A DNA stretch of 64,000 nt from Paratinospora sagittata (lineage: Eukaryota > Streptophyta > Magnoliopsida > Ranunculales > Menispermaceae): positions 14,199,501-14,263,500 of the forward strand of contig CM069596.1 in assembly GCA_035771175.1 (NCBI GenBank), given 5' to 3'. Position numbers and translations under genes: made by a program. Below are positions 1 through 10,183 of this stretch, one piece after another (positions within the stretch are counted from its first letter, which is position 1; each line of letters starts with the position of its first letter). The notes under the pieces are model-generated. The model was not told where the DNA came from. It worked only from the letters and a program-made list of their open reading frames with translations, and searched no databases.

Positions 1-674
1 CTGGAGAGAGTCAGAATATTCATGAAATTTGCAGTTGCCATTTTCGTGATATATTCTAGTTTTTGTGAGTAAACGTTCATATTTGAAATTCAAATGCAAA
101 TGAACAACAGCTTCATCTCTGCAAGTCCATAAATACTAGCACTTAACCATTTGCAAAATCACCGAAAATTCTTTGAGCCAAAACACTTTTGAAAGTTAGT
201 CGAATTTTCAATTGAATTAAAAGTTTAAGTTATTCAAAGCGTTTTCTTTGAAACTTTGCTTATTCAAAAGATTTTCATACTGAATTAAATTTTTATCTTT
301 ATCTGAAAATCTATTTGAAAGCTTGAACTGTTTTCACTCAAATTCCCAACACTGTTTTAACTTATATCATTCTTGTTGAACTGGAAATTTGAGAGATAGT
401 TCATAGGATACAATTGTACTTAATTTCATATCTTGCATACTGTATCAAGGTTGTAACAGTAGTTAGATAAACTACTGAGTTGATATTTCTGTGCAAACCA
501 CAAGCAAGGGCAGAGGTTGAGCAGCGCGAGCACTGAAATGAGAAAGGCTTGTAGACTGTTGACGCGATTAGAACAAGCTGGACGTTCCTTGGTGGTTCAC
601 ACTAGAAAGTGCTTTGCAGATGCTTCCCGCCCTACAACATTCCCTTCCCCGACTATTCCCACGTAGGTTTCTCT

Positions 675-740
675 TATGCTCCAAATCCTTGGGTTGTTGA
701 ACATAATCCAACCACACTGGAATGGATGGTACAAAGCCCC
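675..740 (+). pseudogene. cox1: Fragment of mitochondrial cox1 3' end
   Basis: Twenty-two codons read YAPNPWVVEHNPTTLEWMVQ followed by SP. This corresponds to the C-terminal part of plant mitochondrial cytochrome c oxidase subunit 1, where a tryptophan-containing stretch leads into the conserved TLEWMVQSP block. The similarity starts and stops abruptly inside a 79-codon open frame (609-848) whose other residues are unrelated to cox1. The fragment is therefore part of a chimeric frame of the kind common in plant mitochondrial genomes. It has no function in the nucleus. I recognised it from memory of the family; an alignment to plant cox1 would settle it. Confidence 0.7.
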
Positions 741-1316
741 AACTTAAGGACCAGGCGTCTCTCTGACCTGATAACTAGTTTCGCCTCCCCACCCAGCTCT
801 ATCAGCGGGCCCTCAAGGCAAACCAAATTCTTTCTCTTGTTAAGCTAGCCTTTCACTTTCTGGGTTGCCCTAAAGTGGATGGAGGCCTTGGATGATTCAC
901 CCACCAAGTGAGTCTCACTCAGGATCATGGGAGGCGACAAAGTGGGTATAGAGGGCTGGGGCTAAGTTGAGGTATTACAAGGCTTGTGGAATGGTAAGGG
1001 CCCAAGCCCTTTGCTCTTCTAATGTAAAAGGTGGCCGACCATTCGTCAAGGCCCAAGAATCCGCTTGACATCTCAGCGGCGGGATTGGATACCCGACATT
1101 GTTCTCCTACGATGTCCCCTGGGTGAAAGGTGAGATTCCTGGTTGGATTCAAAGTACCACCGAAGCACTACTCACAAGCCTTTGCAGTTTTGCATACATG
1201 GCATCTCTGCACAAACCTCTCAACGCCCCGACTCGATCTAGGCCAATAAAAGCTGTCATTAAAAAGGGCACTTGTCACGACCAACGCTCCACGAACGAAG
1301 GACCAACGACGATCTT

Positions 1317-1355
1317 GGAGGAGAAGGAGAAGGAGAAGGAGAAGGAGGAGGAGCA
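1317..1355. repeat. GA-rich (GGAGAA)n microsatellite
   Basis: Imperfect repeats of ggagaa/ggagga lie within the foreign insert. They create a spurious poly-leucine frame on the minus strand. Confidence 0.85.
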
Positions 1356-1788
1356 GAGCCACTCAACAGCTAGAGGAAACTTCAGAAAGAAACCCTACTC
1401 TACAGGTTTGGTTGGTCTAATTGTCCCCCCGGCGGTGGTCAGGGGGGCCCCGGCCCCTGGGACTCTTTCATAGAGTTCCAACAATTTCTCCCGCTCCTCA
1501 AAAGCCCATAGGGACGAAGTTGATGCTCCCACATCCATAGCATGAGTAGTTGAAGCAAGTGACCCACGTAGCCATGCCTCGCACATGTTGTGCACACCCA
1601 CAAGCCATGCGACCCACGCACCTAAGTGCCACACTCCCGCTCCGGATCAGCGTGGGCGGTTCTGGAGCCGGTTCGCCGCTGCGAGGCTCTAGCACCTAAC
1701 CTGGCCAACTTTCCCAATTCATCGTTAGTACGGGCGAGACAAGCATTTGAGGGTAAGAGCGGTCGAGTGTATTCAACAAATCTAGGTC

Positions 1789-1983
1789 TTCTCACACCCG
1801 TAAGTTGAGAAACGGTCTTCTCACACCCGTAAGTTGAGAAACGGTAGTTCTCACACCCGTCAGTTGAGAAGTGTAACGATTGTTCTCACACCCGCAAGTT
1901 GAGAAAAGGTGTACCGGTTTGATTCTTACCCGTAAGAGAATCCATTAGTGATAATGTTTAAAATCCTAACTGAGGAGGTTAGG
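1789..1983 (+). repeat. Hairpin array near the end of the Copia-1 5' LTR
   Basis: Four tandem units (1789-1811, 1818-1840, 1848-1870, 1883-1905) each have arms TTCTCA and TGAGAA around a CACCCGTAAGT-type loop. A fifth hairpin (1921-1942) keeps the CCCGTAAG loop but has arms GATTCT and AGAATC. A sixth (1965-1983) has arms CCTAAC and GTTAGG and lies about 150 bp before the primer-binding site. The 3' LTR has only two TTCTCA units (8739-8761, 8774-8796), plus the fifth (8812-8833, arms GATTCTC/GAGAATC) and the sixth. If transcribed, the array would lie in the R/U5 leader; that placement is inferred. Confidence 0.8.
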
Positions 1984-2131
1984 TAGTGGACGTAGGCAAG
2001 AAATCGAACCACTATAAATTAACTGTGCACATTTACTTATTTTTTGCACTTTTAATTTTTCCATTGTTTCTAATTTTAAATTGTCTAAGTGTCCAATTCA
2101 CCCTCCTCTTGGACATACCTGGGCCAACAAT

Positions 2132-2143
2132 TGGTATCAGAAC
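2132..2143 (+). other. Primer-binding site of Copia-1 (tRNA-iMet type)
   Basis: TGGTATCAGAAC starts two bases after the LTR end and differs by one base from the initiator-Met tRNA complement (TGGTATCAGAGC) used by most plant Copia elements. Confidence 0.85.
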
Positions 2144-2184
2144 AGTGTTGCTCTTCAAAGAAACTTCACAATTTTTTTGATATC

Positions 2185-2853
2185 ATGGCAATGACCAGAG
2201 GCATAGTCATGGGAATTGGTCAACCTTTAGATAGACCAACTTTGTTCAATAGAGACTGGTTTGAAGATTGGATGATAAGGATGAAATCTTTTCTATGATC
2301 TAAGGATATCAGTCTATGGGAAATGGTTGTAAACGGCTACACCATGCCGAACAAGCCTATTGAGCTGTGGACAGACAAGGAGATACTAAATGATAAACAT
2401 AATGCTCAAGTTGTCTATGCCTTGTATTGTTCTCTACCCGAGGAAGAAGTAGAAAGGGTAGTTCATCTCGTGAGTGCCAAAAAGATTTGGGAAACACTAA
2501 AATTACTTCATTGTGAAAAGATTAACAATCGAGATGAAAAGCTTAAAGAGTCTGATAGACTATTTAATGCTTTCGAAATATCAAAGAATGAATCTCTTGA
2601 TACGACATACAACATATATCAATCCATTCTTGATGGAATGAAAGAAGTGAATCACGAAATACCTGCAGAAATATCTCTAGTGTATTTTTGTGATAAGCTT
2701 CCAAATAAATGGAATGATAAGCCAATTACATTAGTTGAATATGTTAAACCATGGGAAATGAGCTTAAAAGAGTTCTGTGATCTATTGAAAACCATGGAAG
2801 GAAAGGATGAGACTAAAGACCTTGTTAGAACATTAGAAGAGTCTAGTAAATGA
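2185..2853 (+). pseudogene. Copia-1 gag (UBN2-type), broken
   Basis: The frame from ATG 2185 reads MAMTRGIVMG and continues through one stop (TGA 2296-2298) to 2853. It resembles the N-terminal capsid half of plant Copia Gag proteins (DUF4219/UBN2 type): an early F-x-R-DWFEDWMIRM segment, then KKIWETLKLLHCE, then DKLPNKW. Gag packages element RNA into cytoplasmic particles. The zinc-knuckle half is not recognisable: after the TGA at 2851 the sequence decays with many stops, although gag-like coding traces may run to about 3240. The single internal stop suggests that inactivation is not very old. No protease, integrase or reverse transcriptase follows. Confidence 0.75.
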
Positions 2854-3944
2854 ACTTGAACACTTTGAAAAAACCATCTCTCATTCTACTTTAGTGCAAT
2901 ATTTTCTAAACAGTTTTCCTGAAAACTAGAAATATAAAGTAGATTTTCTAAAAGAATTTTCAAATCCATTTGAAATTAGTTTTCAAGAACTTAATTATAT
3001 TTTGAGTGGATTAGAAACTTCATCCAAAAGAGAAGACATTCTTGAAAATGCACCAAGCAGGAACAAAAGTGAAGTTGTTGATGATATAAACACAACGAGT
3101 TAACAATCCTCAGCAAGCACATCCAAGACGCTTAATGAAAGATATCCTGATGGAATGTTGAGAAGGAAGTCAGTATGGAGAACGAAGATAGTGAATTATC
3201 TCAGCTGCTTCAAAAAGAGACAAAGTGCACAAGTCGAGGACTTTGCAGTACCTTGAGGTAAAAGTAAAAAATATGCAAAGGTATAAAAGTCACTCTCATC
3301 ACTGTTGTTATTATTAGAATATATATCTATCAGTGATTATTAGAAATAAATGATTATCTTTAATCATGTGATGCTTAGAATGCTTAATATTTTCGCTCAT
3401 GATTAAATTCTTAACATTTGGTTGATGTGATATAATTTGTGATATTGATTTTTCAACCATTCGATACTTAAGTTTGATTAGTCAAAATTGATTAATATTA
3501 GCGTACAAGTGTGTGTAAGGAAATTGATAGCGAATGAGGATGCTAATGTGCCCAATGGCTTTAGTCGTTCAAAACGCTCGTCACAAGAAGGGCGCTAATC
3601 AGTCGCAAAAGTTAGATAAATTAAACCGCCTTTAGATACTAGGTTGCGACACGTGTGCGTATGTGTCAGGAGGAAGCTTATTGTTTTAGCAGCACAAAAT
3701 CGAATGTTTTGTGATCTAATAGTCACTTTCGCCATTTGATGCCCTAGGACGCTCTTTCAAGAACTTACTAGGAATCGCTCCAAAACTGCGTCTGCACCTT
3801 TATCTTCAACTGACTTTTTTTTGCCTTAGATCTTCAAACCTTTAGTAAATCTTGATCTCTGTTCATTTTTGAAACCTTTGATTCCTATTGTATCAGTTTC
3901 TGCGTTGTTGCCTCAGTTCTTTATCTCTTTTCTTTTGATTTTCA
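2854..3944 (+). other. Decayed gag tail and spacer before the envelope-like ORF
   Basis: No usable gene is present. 2854-3240 keeps short coding-like stretches consistent with a gag C-terminus. 3250-3520 is AT-rich. 3528-3780 contains motifs resembling the LTR U3 array (ggatgctaat, gggcgctaat, aggacgctc). Where a complete Copia element would have protease, integrase and RT, this element has only this spacer. Confidence 0.55.
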
Positions 3945-6931
3945 ATGGCACCCAAACCCGAAAAGCTTGGCCCCTTTTCTGCAAGAAAGAGAGTTGCTTC
4001 ATCTTCATCACCTCCAGATAGGAGTGTGAGCCCGAGAACTGAACCTTCTCAGACCGAACTAGCTGAGGCACCCACCGTCGCAGTAACCACTTCTCAGGCT
4101 GAAACTTTACCTGAACCATTTTACCCATCTTCTTTAACCTAGAAAACAAAGAAGGGAACCAAATCAGAAAAGCTTGCTAACTGAGCTGTAATCGATGGAT
4201 GTTTTGTCGATTTTGAGTTGTTCATTAACTCTCACCTAGATATTCTATCTTTATTCGAGTTCCAAGGCTGGACCAAGTTACTTACCTTCAATTCGAAATG
4301 GTACCCGAGTCTTGTAAGCCAATTCTATGTGAATCTTGATGACAAACCAGGACTTACAAAACAATCCAAGGTAAAAGAAAAATCTGTCGAGATTTCTCCC
4401 AGATTCTTTTCTAATACCTTTTCTCTGGCAAGTGATGAAAGTGCCCACATTCTTTCATTCACTAAAGGCACAGTCCTATATCCAGGCTACAATAGCCTTT
4501 CTGCCCTGAACTTAATCTCAAAGAAAAAGGATCATAAGCATGTCGACGAAAAACTCACCAACCAGTCCCTTGAATTAATCCCCAGAATAATTCACAACAC
4601 CATTACCCATATCATTATGCCTAAAACCGGCAGCAGGGTTAATGTAAATGACTTAGATTTATTCTTGATTTGGTATATTTTGGAAAAGAAGAAAAGGAAT
4701 CTCGTCCACATTCTCATGCATGTTATAGATACTGTAGTTAGCAGAGGATGAGGTCTTCCTTTTGGAATGTACCTTACCAAATCATTCGAGAATTGTGGAA
4801 TTGATTTCAGTGGAAAATAGTGCAAAAAGATCAGTAGATACAACTGCGTTGGTCAAACCACTGTCAAATTAATGAGATAAACTTACGTCTCTGCATTGGA
4901 GAAATGGTTTCCAATGTCAGCAATTCCACTTGTAGGAGAATCTAGTGGAATAACTAGAGTCAGTGGTGAAGCTGTCTCAGCAATGGAGAAATAAGCTGCC
5001 CAAGCTGACACTGAGCATGTTTCAATTGACGATGTTGAAATTGAACATGTAGAGCAAGTTGTTCATGCTGGAGAACATCTAATGGATGAGGTGATCTAGA
5101 TTTCTCAGGCTACCGTTGAAGAACAATTAACTGATAATACTAATGCAATTTTGGAAGATGTTACCGAGGAAAGAGTCAATGCAGACTTAGAGAAAACCCC
5201 ATGACTCAAGACTGGAGTCTGATGGTGAGAAGATTCTTGAAGAAGAAGAATCTCATTCTATTGAGAAGGAATATGCAAATCAAGAGGGTTTTACGCTTGC
5301 AATTATACCTTACCAAGGAGATGAAGCAAAAATGGATATCGATGATGAGGATCAGATGAAGAATATCACGAGGTTGCTGTTGATTTTCGCGTAGAAGAAG
5401 AAATGGAAGATATTAATAAAGTGATTTTGTTTGATCAAACTGATCATGAGACACCTTCATACCCTTCTACAAGCAGGCCAAATGATGATTTCTTCATAGA
5501 GGGAGATTTCTTGAGGAAAGTCAGAGAATATTAGATTTATGTCATGTCTTAGCTAATGAACCAATTGGAACAGAATCAGATACAATAGAAACATGAGATT
5601 TTGGCAGAAGTCAGAGCATCTCTGAAGTCTCAAGAAAGAAGTGAAATCAATGAGATGAAGGAATATACCTCTCACTTGATCCTGGTAACTGAAATATTAG
5701 ACAAAATGACACAACAAATGGACAGACAATTAAATATTATGCAGTCTTTGCCTTCATCGAGTTCCACTCCATAACCACATGATGATCTTGTAAAGGATAT
5801 TCAGGAAAGCATGCAACAGATTAAGGCATTCATGAAAGCCTTTGTTGATTCTGTTCAACCAAGATCGCCAGGTTCTCAACAACCTCCAGCCAAACCTCAA
5901 GCTCCATAGAGTCACACAATGCCAGTTACGCCAAGTTGTGCTGCGAGTGTTATAATTGAACAAGCTTTGAAGAAGATTCTTGAACAAATTCAAAGCTTAA
6001 GAGGTAAAATGGCTGAATCCTCTAAAGATGCTTCCATCTCTGACACATTACAAGCAGTTTTGGATGCTATCTTGGATCAAGTCACGAGCAAAACAACTCT
6101 TGATCCAGTGCTGCAGGGCATTTCTAGTCTGAAAGAGAATTTAGATACTACAAGGCCAACACAAACAGAGGACAACAGATTAACCAAGATTCTTGACTTG
6201 GAAAACAAGATGCCTTTGCTTGCCACAACCATTATGGATCTGTCATACACTGTCATCACAACTGCAGATTGAGTGGAAGGAGTAGTAGGCTTCTTTGAAG
6301 ACCTCTTCAAGGCAATGAATAGTAGGATGCATTCTACTCTATAGTACATTGCCTCATGCATGAAACGTTTTGGACTGCTCCTTCAACTACTGTAGAAGAA
6401 AGGTGTCAAAGTTTCACCAGCACCGCGAGCTCCGACCTTCACACGTCCTCAAAGACTGAAGGAGTCTGACAGACTTCTTGGGCTATTAGAATGTGAAGAG
6501 AAAAAAGCATATGATGAAGAGTCATTACATAGAATTAAACGAAGAGTTTCTCCACCCCCGGATCCCTCATCAGAAACTTTCCCTGATCCAAAACGCAAGC
6601 GACCAATCAGGCCAGAATTTAAAGATCACAAATGTTTTCCTGTTCTTACTCAAGGCCTTGCAGAGCGGAAAGATAAAGGCTTCAAACCTAGTCAACCTCT
6701 TGATCCATTCAAATTTGGTGTTTCTAAGCCTACCCACGAAAAATTCATTGAAAAATCTAGGTAGACTGTTGTAATTGGAAAATTTGTTAGAAGTTTGAGA
6801 AAAAGCTCAAGTGGTTCCAAGCCACGAGCGCCCAAGAAACCCAAGGAATCTAATCCTAGTTCAAGTGAATCCAAGAAGGATGAGGAGGCCGAAAGAAAAA
6901 GGAAAGTGAAGGGTCCCATTACGAGCTAAGC
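3945..6931 (+). pseudogene. Envelope-like / plant transposon protein ORF, broken
   Basis: One frame starts at ATG 3945 (MAPKPEKLGPF) with a Ser/Pro-rich basic head. It continues through two stops (4140, 4182) to 4751, and traces in shifted frames reach about 6931. Residues around 4218-4751 (FQGWTKLLTFNSKWYPSLVSQFYVNL and onward) resemble the 'putative plant transposon protein' domain (Transposase_32 type) found in extra ORFs of plant retrotransposons, including envelope-like ORFs of SIRE/Maximus Copia elements. 4980-6280 encodes acidic, Glu/Gln-rich, probably coiled-coil protein; 6400-6930 is basic and Ser/Pro-rich. It lies directly before the polypurine tract, the usual place for an env-like ORF. 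Membrane fusion function is not shown and no clear membrane segment was seen. Confidence 0.55.
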
Positions 6932-7221
6932 CTATGCACTTTTTGATGTTTTCAAAAGGGGGAGAAGAGAAGAATGAAGATATTGAGGCTAAGTTAGCTC
7001 AAGAGGGAAGCTACAAGTCAGGGGGAGTTCATCTAAGTTTCTGTACAATATGTTGACTGTATGATTATCATGTAAATCATCTTGTAATTACAATATGTAC
7101 TCAATTTGTAATTTATTTGTTGAAATTAGATATACTTGAAATGCTTGCTACTCTAAATTCGTTATATGTTTGAGTACATGAATATAATTATCTGCATGAT
7201 CTTTGAGTATTTGAAATCATC

Positions 7222-7235
7222 AAAAAGGGGGAGAT
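7222..7235 (+). other. Polypurine tract of Copia-1
   Basis: aaaaagggggagat lies directly before the 3' LTR. It primes plus-strand DNA synthesis in this class of element. Confidence 0.85.
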
Positions 7236-9019
7236 TGTTATCACAATGAACCCCATAATATAAATGTTTTGATGATTCCAAATATCTCGAGTGTGTGTAT
7301 CTAATGATCTTGTCTAGTGTTTCAGATTTATCAAGAATCAAGATCAAGGAACTACTCTCACAAGCCTATTGGATATCACAAGTAAAATACCTAGTCTGTG
7401 AGTACTTAGAATGTAAAGTCTATCGATCAATTTACTCTCAGCAAGATTTAATCGTTTTCATATTTCGATCGTCACAATTTAAAGGTATTTTATGATTTCT
7501 AAAGTATTTGATTTGATCAGAAAATATCATGATTTTAATCGTGTTTTAACAAACTTTAATCGAGAAACCAAAATTCATTTTTATAGAGTCTTTCAGGATG
7601 CTAATGTTTTAGCAGTGCCCTCCTGAACTTGATGAGTCTGGACGCTGATAAAATATTAGGACGCTCAAGGTTGAATTGAATTGATTCATTAGGACACTTA
7701 CTTGTAAGTAGCGGCCACCCTTTAGTCAACCTTTGAAAGTGTCAGGATGCTGACTTAGTTTTAGTTTGCTGAAAGCTCTCTTAGTTTTTAAGTAATTTCT
7801 ATCTTTAAGAGCGCTAATAGTTATAAGTTGAAAAACTGTCAAGACGTTACTTGGATAGGAGCGCCCTCATCCTTAGAATCAATTTATTAACTTTCAGGAC
7901 GCTTACTTGTGTAGCGCCTTCGTGCGTGCAAATGTTTTTAAAACAAAGCAAGACGCTAACTGTCGATTAGCACCTTCATGATTTAAGTTGTTTTAATCGT
8001 CAAAATAAGTCAGGACGTTTGCAAGTCAGTAGCGCCCTCACTTCGTTGTTTAGTAGGACGTTGGTGTTCCATGAGCGCCCTCAAAGGAACAAAATGACAA
8101 AAATGATATTTTTGTTATTCTGACACATACATCTTTTCGAGGTACTTTTTCTGAACAACTTTTTGGATTTGTCAGAGATATCCTCTGATTCATGAACCAC
8201 GTCTCTTAGACTTTCCTTATTTGTGAATCTGGAGAAAGTCAGAATGTTCATGAAATGTGCAGTTGTCATTTTCATGATACATTCTAGCTGTTGTGAGTAA
8301 ACGTTCATATTTGAAATTCGAATTTAAATGAATAACAACTTCATCTCTACAAGTCTATAAATACTAGCACTTAACCATTTGCAAAATCACCCAAAATTCT
8401 TTGAGCCAAAACACTTTTGAAAGTTAGTCGAATTTTCACTTGAATTAAAAGTTTAAGTTATTCAAAGTGTTTTCTTTGAAACTGTGCTTATTCAAAAGAT
8501 TTTCATACTGAGCTAAATTTGTATCTTTATCTGAAAATCTATTTGAAAGCTTGAATTGTTTTCACTCAAATTCTCAGCACTATTTTAACTTATATCATTC
8601 TTGCTGAACGGGAAATTTGAGAGATAGTTCATAGGATACAATTGTACTTAATTTTGTATCTTGTATACTGTATCAAGGTTGTAACAGTAGTTAGATAAAC
8701 TACTGAGTTGATATTTCTGTATTCAAGAAGTCTAGGCCTTCTCACCCCCGTAAGTTGAGAAGTGTAACGGTTGTTCTCACACCCGCAAGTTGAGAAAAGG
8801 TGTACCGGTTTGATTCTCACCCGTAAGAGAATCCCTTAGTGATAAGGTTCAAAATCCTAACTGAGGAGGTTAGGTAGTGGGCGTAGGCAAGAAGTCGAAC
8901 CACTATAAATCGATTGTGCACATTTACTTATTTTTCGCACTTTAATTTTGTCATTGTTTCTAATTTTAAATTGTCTAAGTGTCTAATTCACCCCCCTCTT
9001 GGACGTACCTAGGTCAACA
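7236..9019 (+). mobile_element. 3' LTR of Copia-1
   Basis: The LTR begins TGTTATCACAATG after the polypurine tract and ends CAACA, 1,784 bp. From about 8228 it matches the window's first bases and the 1771-2129 segment. It has a U3 hairpin array (about 7590-8085), a TATA-like motif (tataaata near 8356) and a CCCGTAA-loop hairpin array before the end (8739-8833). The following bases ctagg are the expected right target duplication; its left partner lies outside the window. Solo LTRs at 37297-39952 and 40876-42879 (minus strand) share its ends and arrays. Confidence 0.9.
7590..8085 (+). repeat. U3 array of AGGACGCT / AGCGCCCT inverted motifs
   Basis: About eight degenerate units are spaced about 50-70 bp. 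Each pairs an aggacgct-like arm with a downstream agcgccct-like arm across 8-15 bases, for example 'caggacgcttact' with 'gtagcgcc', and 'aggacgt' with 'agcgccctc'. The array ends about 270 bp before the TATA-like motif. On the opposite strand the arms read AGGGCGCT and AGCGTCCT, which pair fully if G-U is allowed. Confidence 0.7.
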
Positions 9020-9340
9020 CTAGGATGTCATCAAAATAAACAATCGCGAATTTACCTATAAAAGCACGCAAAACATGGTTCATAAGTTTCATACAGGTAC
9101 TAGGTGCATTAGTTAAACCAAAAGGCATATCCAACAATTCATACAAACCATGTTTTGTTTTAAAGGTTGTGTTCCACTCATCACCTTATTTAATCCTAAT
9201 TTGTCGGTATCCATTTTTCAAATCAATTTAGAAAATAAACAAGACCCATGCAATTCATCAAGCATATCATCCAATCTAAGAATAGGGTGTCTTTACTTTA
9301 CAATGATTTTGTTGACTGCTCGACAATAAACACATTTTCT
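9020..9340 (-). pseudogene. Chromovirus-like reverse transcriptase fragment
   Basis: Read on the minus strand from 9340 to 9020, across at least one frameshift and several stops, this shows [61 protein letters not shown] and the catalytic YFDDIL. These are consecutive blocks of a Ty3/Gypsy RT of chromovirus type, different from the Tat elements next to it. The fragment is cut right after the catalytic aspartates by insertion of Copia-1; the rest of its pol should lie left of the window. The junction with Tat-1 at about 9341-9346 is abrupt. Confidence 0.75.
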
Positions 9341-9345
9341 TGAGC

Positions 9346-10050
9346 TTAATATGACGCCACGTTCTGGTAGTTGCGTTGCTTTGCCTTCCGAAGTGCTAAT
9401 GCGTAACACTCCCTCGAATATTTCGTATCGCCTCGCACAACCCCTATTCTTTCTGATGCCACTGCCCACAATATGTTAAGGGTTATGATGGTAGACTGAA
9501 ATGGGAAATCCCCTATCGTCAGAGGGAGGGCTATCATTCCCTTGGGGCTGATTGAATCCCTTATGCTTATGCGCTTGAAGGCTGAGCTAAATAGTATATT
9601 TGTCGAACTTCCTCCATCGACCAACAACTTGTGGACTTTGTGATTCTCGATATCCAGGGTCACGACCAGGGAGTCTGCTTGAGGAAAATGGAGTCTGTGG
9701 GCTTCTTCATCCGTGAACGCGATGGCATGTGGGTCCCTTCGTGGTTCTTTTCTTAAATTGAAGGTGAAATGCATGTCGAGGGGTGGGTTCCATGCCTCAC
9801 GGGTTCTGTTTGAATTGCCACCAAGGAACGATCCTCCCACAATAGTGAGACTTTTTACGATCGGACATGGGGGTCGAGGGAGAATGTCCCTGTTTGCCGG
9901 TGTGTTGGTTTCGTTTGTTGCATATTCCCTCAGCTCTCCTCGTCCGACTAACTATTTGATCTGCTCATTCAGGTCATAGCAATTGACAGTTGTGACCGTG
10001 ATCGCGATGATATCGACAGTACTTTGTTTGATCTCTTCACTCGACTTCTG
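9346..10050 (-). pseudogene. Tat-1 protease region
   Basis: The open frame 9840-9346 (minus, 164 codons) contains HKLLVDGGSSTNILFSSAFK, the retropepsin active-site block (D-G-G-S-S, in place of the usual D-T/S-G) typical of Tat-group elements. Before it is a Pro/Asp-rich linker with HAIAFTDEEAHRLHFPQAD. The enzyme would process the Gag-Pol polyprotein. The frame ends just before the junction at about 9345, so it is cut before RT. About 10050-9840 holds a decayed extension. The protease block itself is intact, but the polyprotein is not. Confidence 0.7.
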
Positions 10051-10183
10051 TTCTCATGGGGCGCAGGGGCCGTATGAGGTTTCGCGCTACGCCTAGGTAA
10101 GGACCTGCTTGACGGGAACGGTTAATGAAGTGTATGCAAGCCTGACTAGCAAAGGTCAAGGCTCTCCCAATGGGTGCCCGACA

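Larger units (their letters stand above)
493..1770. other. Foreign insert in LTR, probably mitochondrial DNA (NUMT)
   Basis: This block interrupts the Copia-1 5' LTR and is absent from the 3' LTR. It is much richer in G and C than the AT-rich DNA around it and has no LTR ends, terminal inverted repeats or clear target duplication, at most a doubtful 'tgt'. It contains a recognisable fragment of mitochondrial cox1 (675-740), which points to transfer of organellar DNA into the nucleus, probably during end joining. A GA-rich microsatellite lies at about 1317-1355. The rest (inverted leucine-rich ORFs, a G/C run at 1426-1460) matches nothing I recognise. Origin is inferred from the cox1 piece; a chimeric mitochondrial intergenic region would also fit. 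Confidence 0.6.
1..2129 (+). mobile_element. 5' LTR of Copia-1 (cut by window start, interrupted)
   Basis: Bases 1-492 and 1771-2129 match the 3' LTR at 7236-9019, joined in order: the opening bases correspond to about 8228, and the last bases (ending ccaaca) to 9019. By comparison about 990 bp of this LTR lie left of the window. A TATA-like motif (tataaata) occurs near 130-137. The match breaks after 'gatatttctgt' and resumes at 'attcaa' (1771), so about 1.28 kb is inserted (separate entry). The LTR ends immediately before a primer-binding site. It belongs to a Ty1/Copia-type element; the polyadenylation site was not determined. Confidence 0.9.

Noticed and set aside
1168..1362. Minus-strand frame with a run of leucines, like a signal or membrane segment
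   Set aside because: It is the complement of the GGAGAA microsatellite in the foreign insert and has no other gene-like property.
1789..1905. Possible riboswitch or tRNA cluster
   Set aside because: Hairpins are repeated simple stems with no tRNA fold, acceptor or anticodon arm; they lie in an LTR.
9020..9340. RT of Tat-1 itself
   Set aside because: The RHPI.RLDDMLDELHGS pattern is of chromovirus type, not Tat, and the junction to the Tat-1 protease is abrupt.
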